Source of the DNA: an uncultured Sutterella sp.
Lineage (GTDB): Bacteria > Pseudomonadota > Gammaproteobacteria > Burkholderiales > Burkholderiaceae_F
DNA length: 20,387 nucleotides
Reading direction: 5' to 3'
Assembly: GCA_900554375.1 (NCBI GenBank)
Contig: USHK01000003.1
Location: forward strand, 1-20,387
The notes under the pieces were generated by a model that was not told the DNA's origin, searched no databases, and saw only the letters and a list, made by a program, of their open reading frames with translations. The position numbers were made by a program, and so were the translations under genes. Below are positions 14,519 to 20,387 of this stretch, in pieces (the stretch's first letter is position 1; each line of letters opens with the position of its first letter).

Positions 14519-14821
14519 TTACTTGCGAGCAACCAAAAGGCCGAGCAAGAGGCCACCGACAGCAGCGATACCGACAGCACGCCAAGGATTAGAGCGAACA
14601 CAGTCGTTAACTTCACCGGCAAGTTCCTTGCCCTCTTCGGACGTTCTCTCGTAGAAGCTCTTCATGTTTCTGCTGGCACGTGCCAGGCATTCTTTAGCTT
14701 TAGCCTGAAGCTCTTTTGCTTCTTCACCGGTAGCTGTGGAAGCTTGTTTCAGAAATTCATCAGCCTGTTCGAGGGCATTGTCAACGTTTTCACGAACTAC
14801 GGCTTCAATTTGGTTTTCCAT
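14519..14821 (-). CDS. DUF883 family membrane-anchored protein (ElaB/YqjD-like)
   Basis: The 100-residue protein has a long charged helical region (about 1-70, rich in Glu, Ala and Lys: ALEQADEFLKQASTATGEEAKELQAKAKECL) and a C-terminal membrane anchor preceded by the family signature NPWRAVGIAAVGGLLLGLLVARK (78-100). E. coli relatives ElaB, YqjD and YgaM are inner-membrane proteins; YqjD has been reported to bind ribosomes in stationary phase and depends on RpoS. Whether that holds here is inference. A strong GGGAGG sits about 10 nt upstream of the ATG. The gene lies 47 nt after dacB on the same strand and heads the trio. Confidence 0.9.
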   Translation of the reverse strand: MENQIEAVVRENVDNALEQADEFLKQASTATGEEAKELQAKAKECLARASRNMKSFYERTSEEGKELAGEVNDCVRSNPWRAVGIAAVGGLLLGLLVARK

Positions 14822-14868
14822 ACTGAAAATACCTCCCTTAACGGAAATCTATATGTCTAAAAAGTCTA

Positions 14869-16308
14869 TCACCTGCTATAAACCCAGCTAATTACCGCGT
14901 CCATAACGGGTATGGAATTAATAGCTGACGGCCCGTTGACAATAGCGGCGACGGCATAACGTTCTCCGCTTTTTGTCTGGACATACCCCGCTATCGATCG
15001 GACGTTTTGGATATATCCCGTTTTGATGTGTGCACTGCCTTGAGCAACATGTCTTTTTTTCATCGTTCCGTCAACGCCGGAGATCGGCAGAGAAGAAACG
15101 AATTCCGGCATTTGCGGAGCGTTCCACATGTGTTTTAAAACCGTTGTGAAAGCGTCGGTGGAAATTGCGGTTGTCCGAGAAAGTCCGCTGCCGTTATCAA
15201 TCTTGAGAGAAGGTGCCGGACTGTTCAATGATGCAGCCCATTCATAGACAGCAGCTCGGGCGCCCTCCAAGCTTTTTGGTTCATTTTTTTGCGTTTTAGC
15301 GAGAGCTAAAAAAAGCTGGCGAGCGATGATATTGTCGCTGTATTTGTTCATGTTGTACACGAGTTTTGTCAAAGGCTCCGAATAAGAAGAGGCGAGTACT
15401 TTGTAATTCTCGGAGTCTTCCGGAAGTTTTCCGGCAACAACCTTTCCTTTCCACGTTCCGCCGGCTTTTTTCCACATGTCGGCAAATACCACTTGCAGAT
15501 ATTGATCGGCGGAGAGACTGGTGTAGAAAAAGTCTTTCGGACCGCACTTTAGTGGAAATTTTCCTTTAAAGGTCGGTTTAAGGGGATTGGAGAAATCGGG
15601 ATCGATCTGTTTGCGCCATGCTCCGCAGCTTTCTTTACTCAAGGGGATGCTCTGGGGCAAACGGACGCCTGTGATCCGAGGTTCCGGATAAAGATAAGCC
15701 ACTCCGGCTTCTTTATCCGGCCGGATTTTTATGAAGAAGGAGCGAGAGTTCACCATTAAAGCATCCGGACCTAAGTTGTAGGGGCGGTTGCCTTCTCCGT
15801 CGAATGCAAAAGGATCAAGCGGCGCTACATCGAAGAAGGATCGATCCGCAACAATGTTGCCCGTGATTTCTTTAACTCCGCGGGCACGGAGGTTGTCAAC
15901 CAACAGCCAGAAACGTTCAATCGTAAAAGAGGGCGCACCTCGGCCGACTAAATACAGATCTCCTTTGAGAACGCCGTCCTTATCCGGTTCTTCCTCAGCG
16001 ATAAAGCGAGTCGTCCAAACTTTGGCCGGTCCTAAAAGCTGCAGAGCGGCTGCGGAAGTAATGACTTTTGCACTGGAAGCCGGTACGCGCGGCGTAGCGC
16101 TGTTGAACTTCAGGGCAGTTCCTTTTCCAGAGAGCGGGAGGACGGAGAGCGAAAAATCGTTCTTGGGCACCTTGCATGAAGCAAGCGCTTTTTGAATCGG
16201 CGCGGGAAGGGAGGGTGCGGATTTACTGGAAGCCGACTCACTGACAGGGGAGAAAAAAACTAAAAAAGACAGGGCGACAACAATAAATCTAACCACTTGA
16301 AACCTCAT
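14869..16308 (-). CDS. dacB: D-alanyl-D-alanine carboxypeptidase/endopeptidase (PBP4, peptidase S13)
   Basis: Periplasmic class C penicillin-binding protein that trims and cuts peptidoglycan peptides. The 479-residue protein has an N-terminal signal peptide (about 1-26, cleavage near SESA-SS) and all three active-site motifs: SxxK at S78-K81 (PASSAK), SxN at S324-N326 (YSDN), and KTG at 429-431 (HIKTGYI), plus DNGSGLSR (371-378). The roughly 240-residue insert between the first two motifs is typical of S13 enzymes. The ATG at 16308 has little upstream Shine-Dalgarno; a GTG four codons in (16296) follows GAGG with a 6-nt spacer and gives an equally good signal peptide, so the start is uncertain by 4 residues. 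It is divergent from groES. Confidence 0.95.
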   Translation of the reverse strand: MRFQVVRFIVVALSFLVFFSPVSESASSKSAPSLPAPIQKALASCKVPKNDFSLSVLPLSGKGTALKFNSATPRVPASSAKVITSAAALQLLGPAKVWTTRFIAEEEPDKDGVLKGDLYLVGRGAPSFTIERFWLLVDNLRARGVKEITGNIVADRSFFDVAPLDPFAFDGEGNRPYNLGPDALMVNSRSFFIKIRPDKEAGVAYLYPEPRITGVRLPQSIPLSKESCGAWRKQIDPDFSNPLKPTFKGKFPLKCGPKDFFYTSLSADQYLQVVFADMWKKAGGTWKGKVVAGKLPEDSENYKVLASSYSEPLTKLVYNMNKYSDNIIARQLFLALAKTQKNEPKSLEGARAAVYEWAASLNSPAPSLKIDNGSGLSRTTAISTDAFTTVLKHMWNAPQMPEFVSSLPISGVDGTMKKRHVAQGSAHIKTGYIQNVRSIAGYVQTKSGERYAVAAIVNGPSAINSIPVMDAVISWVYSR

Positions 16309-16435
16309 AAAACTTGAACACTGAACGGGTAAAGCTCACATTTTTACGCGACATTACATGTTGTTAACAAAACGGAGCATTTGAAACACATTTGTTTACA
16401 GAGTTTGTTAGTATAAACACCTATTCGAAAGCGGC

Positions 16436-16463
16436 CTTGAAAAAAGACCGTATAGCCTCATAT
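16436..16463 (+). promoter_or_regulatory. Sigma-32 heat-shock promoter of groESL
   Basis: CTTGAAA (16436-16442) is a perfect -35 for sigma-32. After 13 bp, CCTCATAT (16456-16463) matches the CCCCATNT -10 consensus at all but one position. It lies 55 bp upstream of the groES ATG. I saw no CIRCE/HrcA operator, so heat control is probably through RpoH. Confidence 0.88.
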
Positions 16464-16477
16464 AAGGAATTATTGGT

Positions 16478-16492
16478 AAAGCCTAGGGCTTT
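16478..16492 (+). promoter_or_regulatory. Small hairpin in the groESL 5' UTR
   Basis: AAAGCC (16478-16483) and GGCTTT (16487-16492) form a perfect 6-bp stem with a 3-nt loop. It lies between the sigma-32 -10 box and the AGGAG ribosome site (about 16506-16510). It does not cover the ribosome site, so mRNA stability is a more likely role than a RNA thermometer. Confidence 0.4.
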
Positions 16493-16518
16493 GATAAACA
16501 CAAATAGGAGTTTTAAAG

Positions 16519-16806
16519 ATGAAGATTCGTCCTTTGCACGACCGCGTTATTGTTAAACGCGTTGACGCCGAAACACGTACAGCCAGCGGAATTTACATTC
16601 CTGAAGCAGCGGGTGAAAAGCCTGACCAGGGTGTTGTCCTTGCTGTCGGTCCCGGCAAGCGTGACGAAGCAGGCAAGCTCATCCCTATGGATGTTAAAGA
16701 AGGCGACCGCATTCTGTTCGGCAAGTATTCCGGCCAGAACGTTAAGGTTGACGGGGACGAATACCTCGTAATGCGTGAAGAAGACATTATGGGTGTCCTC
16801 GAATAA
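16519..16806 (+). CDS. groES: Co-chaperonin GroES
   Basis: The 95-residue protein has the canonical length and motifs: [31 protein letters not shown], including the mobile loop that docks on GroEL (about 17-32), then [58 protein letters not shown]. Heptameric GroES caps the GroEL ring during ATP-driven folding in the cytoplasm. AGGAG lies 8 nt upstream of the ATG. The gene is transcribed from the sigma-32 promoter and followed by groEL after 40 nt. Confidence 0.99.
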   Translation: MKIRPLHDRVIVKRVDAETRTASGIYIPEAAGEKPDQGVVLAVGPGKRDEAGKLIPMDVKEGDRILFGKYSGQNVKVDGDEYLVMREEDIMGVLE

Positions 16807-16846
16807 GACGGCTTAGTACAGAATTTAGAAATAGGAGATTAAGTAA

Positions 16847-18490
<1,644 letters not shown>

Positions 18491-18515
18491 TCATCCGCTG
18501 AGATAAATTAATAAG

Positions 18516-18549
18516 AACACCCGATGGTCTCGCGCCGTCGGGTGTTTTT
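18516..18549 (+). terminator. Intrinsic terminator of groESL
   Basis: A 12-bp stem runs from 18516-18527 to 18535-18546 with one G-U pair (core ACACCCGA/TCGGGTGT), loop TCTCGCG, followed by a T-run to 18549. It lies 26 nt after the groEL stop. Confidence 0.93.
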
Positions 18550-18553
18550 GTTT

Positions 18554-18623
18554 CTTGCGGAAATGTCTGCTTGCGGAGGACTCTTAAGGTCACCGAGGTT
18601 AACGCTCTTGCGGTTAACCGCAA
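18554..18623 (+). promoter_or_regulatory. Palindrome and direct repeats upstream of the MFS gene (candidate operator)
   Basis: TTGCGGTTAACCGCAA (18608-18623) is a perfect 16-bp palindrome. GGTTAAC occurs at 18597-18603 and again inside the palindrome at 18612-18618, 15 bp apart. CTTGCGG is repeated at 18554, 18570 and 18607. A possible -10 (TACAAT, about 18644-18649) lies just downstream, so a repressor bound here could control the transporter. No regulator gene is adjacent. Confidence 0.45.
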
Positions 18624-18690
18624 TCTCTGAGAAGAGATATTTGGCATACAATCAAAATGAAAGCCGACAAGAAGGACAGGAAGTGTAGAT

Positions 18691-19893
18691 ATGAGATGGA
18701 AGTTCATTCTCGGTCTTTTGACCACGTGTGCCGTTTTAATGTCTATGAGCTATACGATGCTCATTCCCTTCCTGCCGATGTATTTAATTCAGGACTTGGG
18801 TGTCGTCAAAGCAGACGTTGACATGTGGTCCGGTGCGATTTTTGCGATTACTTTACTGGTGAGCGGCATCATGGCGCCGATCTGGGGCGCACTGGCCGAC
18901 AAGAAGAGCCGCAAGCTCATGGCGCTTCGCGCCGGATTCTGTTTAGCGATTACTTATTTTTTGGGCGGCCTTGTTACCAATCCCTGGGAGCTGCTCGGCG
19001 TTCGTTTTATTCAAGGCTTATCTGCGGGTCTTTGGCCCGCGCTTCTCGCAATTATTTCTGTTGAATCTCCGAAGCTTAAGCTAGGTTTCTGCATGGGTGT
19101 TATGCAAGGAGGTATGACAGCCGGGGGCGTTCTAGGACCGCTGTTCGGCGGTTTGCTTGCCGATCAGTTTGGTATGCGTATGGCGTTCTTTATCGCGGCC
19201 GCTGCTTTATTTTTGATTACCTTGGCTTTGTTCTTTTTTGTGAAAGAAGAACCGAGGAAGCTTGACCCCAACGCAAAGCCCGTCAAGATTTGGGATTTCT
19301 CTCTGTGCAAGATCCCTGCCGTTAAACGTATGCTGATATGCGCCGGTGTGGTCCAGCTCACCATTCTGATGCAGCAGCCGATTATGCCGCTGTATGTTGC
19401 AGAGCTCCAGGGTTCGATGGATCGAATCGTCCTGATTTCCGGCATCGTGTTCTCAGTGACCGGTATTTCCGGTGTATTGGCCTCTCCGGTTTGGGGAATC
19501 TTGGGTCAGAATTGGGGCTACCGCCCCGTGCTTTATCTTTCGCTGCTTGGCGCCGGATTATTCGGAATTGTGCAGGTTTTTCCGAATTCTCTTGAGTGGT
19601 TCACGATTTGGCGTTTTGTCGGCGGTTTGGCCTTCGCAGGCATCTTCCCTGCCATCAATGCCGTCCTGACGGTTTCCACGAATGCCAATGACAAAGGGCG
19701 CGTCTTCGGTTTGTCTTACTTGGCCCAGCAGCTAGGCGCTGTAATGGGTCCGATTGTCGGGGGCGCAATGACTGCGTACTTCTCTTATAAGTTCATTATC
19801 GGAATGTCCGGTTTTATCTGCCTGCCGCTCGTTCTTTATCTGTTCCTCAAGAGACCGGCAAAGACCGAAAGTACCGGGACCCCGCTGATCTAG
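18691..19893 (+). CDS. MFS transporter, MdtG-like multidrug efflux family
   Basis: The 400-residue protein has about 12 hydrophobic segments in two halves around a charged central loop (about 185-210, KEEPRKLDPNAKPVKIWDF). The loop after TM2 carries the major facilitator signature WGALADKKSRKLMALRAG (about 65-82). Other features are GVRFIQGLSAGLWPALLAII in TM4, GGVLGPLFGGLLADQFG in TM5, and a C-terminal RFVGGLAFAGIFPAINAVL echo. Pattern and length resemble E. coli MdtG, a proton-driven drug exporter; the true substrate cannot be read from sequence. The start at 18691 follows a GGA-rich region (GACAGGAAG). It stands alone between groEL and pyrF, each side closed by a terminator. Confidence 0.88.
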   Translation: MRWKFILGLLTTCAVLMSMSYTMLIPFLPMYLIQDLGVVKADVDMWSGAIFAITLLVSGIMAPIWGALADKKSRKLMALRAGFCLAITYFLGGLVTNPWELLGVRFIQGLSAGLWPALLAIISVESPKLKLGFCMGVMQGGMTAGGVLGPLFGGLLADQFGMRMAFFIAAAALFLITLALFFFVKEEPRKLDPNAKPVKIWDFSLCKIPAVKRMLICAGVVQLTILMQQPIMPLYVAELQGSMDRIVLISGIVFSVTGISGVLASPVWGILGQNWGYRPVLYLSLLGAGLFGIVQVFPNSLEWFTIWRFVGGLAFAGIFPAINAVLTVSTNANDKGRVFGLSYLAQQLGAVMGPIVGGAMTAYFSYKFIIGMSGFICLPLVLYLFLKRPAKTESTGTPLI

Positions 19894-19913
19894 AAATCGC
19901 TCTGTAACTTGTC

Positions 19914-19962
19914 ACAAAACGTTCCACCGCGAAATACGCGGCGAACCTTTTGTCTTCTTTTT
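19914..19962 (+). terminator. Terminator-like long hairpin after the MFS gene
   Basis: Three paired blocks share one axis: ACAAAA/TTTTGT (19914-19919 with 19948-19953), GTTC/GAAC (19921-19924 with 19943-19946) and CCGCG/CGCGG (19927-19931 with 19937-19941), loop AAATA. T-rich CTTCTTTTT follows to 19962. Small internal mismatches lie between blocks. It lies 20 nt after the MFS stop and upstream of pyrF. Confidence 0.75.
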
Positions 19963-20020
19963 AATCCGTCGGATTGCTAAAATCCTTGGCCGAATATTAT
20001 TCGAACGTTTGGAGACAGCT

Positions 20021-20387
20021 ATGAAATTTACAGACATGCTTCAGCATTGCTGGGATGTAAACCAATCATTACTTTGTGTCGGGCTTGATCCGGACCCCAA
20101 ACGTTTTCCTAAGCAGTTTGAAGGAAATAAACATGCTATTCTGGATTTCTGCTGGGATATCGTCCGTTCCACCGGGGATTTGGTTTGCGCCTTTAAACCG
20201 CAGATCGCCTACTTTGCTTCTTCCGGAGCTGAGGATCAGCTCAAAGAACTGATTGCACGCATCCACAGCGAATATCCGACGGTTCCTGTAATTCTTGACG
20301 CGAAGCGCGGGGACATCGGCTCGACCGCCAAGCATTACGCAAAAGAAGCTTTTGAGCGGTTCGGAGCCGACTGTGTCACTCTTTCTC
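20021..20387 (+). CDS. pyrF: Orotidine 5'-phosphate decarboxylase, 5' part
   Basis: Decarboxylates OMP to UMP, the last step of de novo pyrimidine synthesis. Only 122 codons lie before the window edge. The translation begins MKFTDMLQHCWDVNQSLLCVGLDPDP, where GLDPDP is a substrate-binding signature. It continues with CAFKPQIAYFASSGA (K59) and the catalytic VILDAKRGDIGSTAKHYA (D93, K95, D98). The DAKRGDIGSTA form marks the group II (PyrF_2) enzymes common in Burkholderiales. GGAG sits 7 nt before the ATG at 20021. In related genomes pyrF is often near thiL-pgpA-pncC; here it lies several genes downstream. Confidence 0.96.
   Translation, partial: MKFTDMLQHCWDVNQSLLCVGLDPDPKRFPKQFEGNKHAILDFCWDIVRSTGDLVCAFKPQIAYFASSGAEDQLKELIARIHSEYPTVPVILDAKRGDIGSTAKHYAKEAFERFGADCVTLS

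Noticed and set aside
15788..16195. 135-codon plus-strand frame opposite dacB
   Set aside because: Low-complexity Ser/Arg-rich translation, no ribosome site, fully covered by a PBP4 gene with all three active-site motifs.

Overview
The window is one end of an assembled bacterial contig holding 24 protein-coding genes, almost all housekeeping. Positions 1-44 are not biological. They match the end of an Illumina Nextera library construct (last bases of the P5 arm, the i5 index GTAAGGAG, the Read 1 adapter and the 19-bp Tn5 mosaic end), so bacterial sequence starts at 45. Gene families and order (tyrS-dtd divergent from an M23 peptidase-anmK pair, convergent erpA, then glyA-nrdR-ribD-ribE-ribH-nusB and thiL-pgpA-pncC) point to a betaproteobacterium of the Burkholderiales. 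The moderate GC content, judged by eye, would fit a gut Sutterellaceae-type lineage better than high-GC Burkholderia, but that narrower placement is inference.

Layout. 45-2294 (minus): tyrS, dtd and a PEBP-family gene cut off at the adapter, in one tight run; tyrosyl-tRNA synthetase sits beside the deacylase that removes mischarged D-tyrosine. 2479-4961 (plus): secreted M23 peptidoglycan peptidase and anmK, a cell-wall turnover and recycling pair. 5010-5381 (minus): erpA. 5615-8466 and onward (plus): glyA, nrdR, ribD, ribE. After a terminator-like hairpin, ribH-nusB-thiL-pgpA-pncC-CNNM/CorC (9195-13543) form a six-gene chain in which every junction overlaps. 13672-16308 (minus): dacB (PBP4) followed by a yqjD/yqjE/yqjK-like membrane-protein trio. 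16519-18490 (plus): groES-groEL behind a clear sigma-32 heat-shock promoter. 18691-19893 (plus): an MdtG-like MFS exporter with a palindrome-rich upstream region. 20021-20387 (plus): the 5' part of pyrF, cut by the window edge.

Terminators lie between most transcription units: 3825-3854, 4962-4990, 13629-13654, 18516-18549 and 19914-19962. I saw no rRNA, tRNA, CRISPR array, insertion sequence, prophage, toxin-antitoxin or defence genes, and no gene-free stretch longer than 300 bases. I do not see a new multi-gene system. The parts worth a second look are the adapter at the contig end, several structured leaders and 3' UTRs (anmK, glyA, 13545-13654, groES), the absence of ribBA from its usual place, and the palindrome and direct repeats upstream of the MFS gene.
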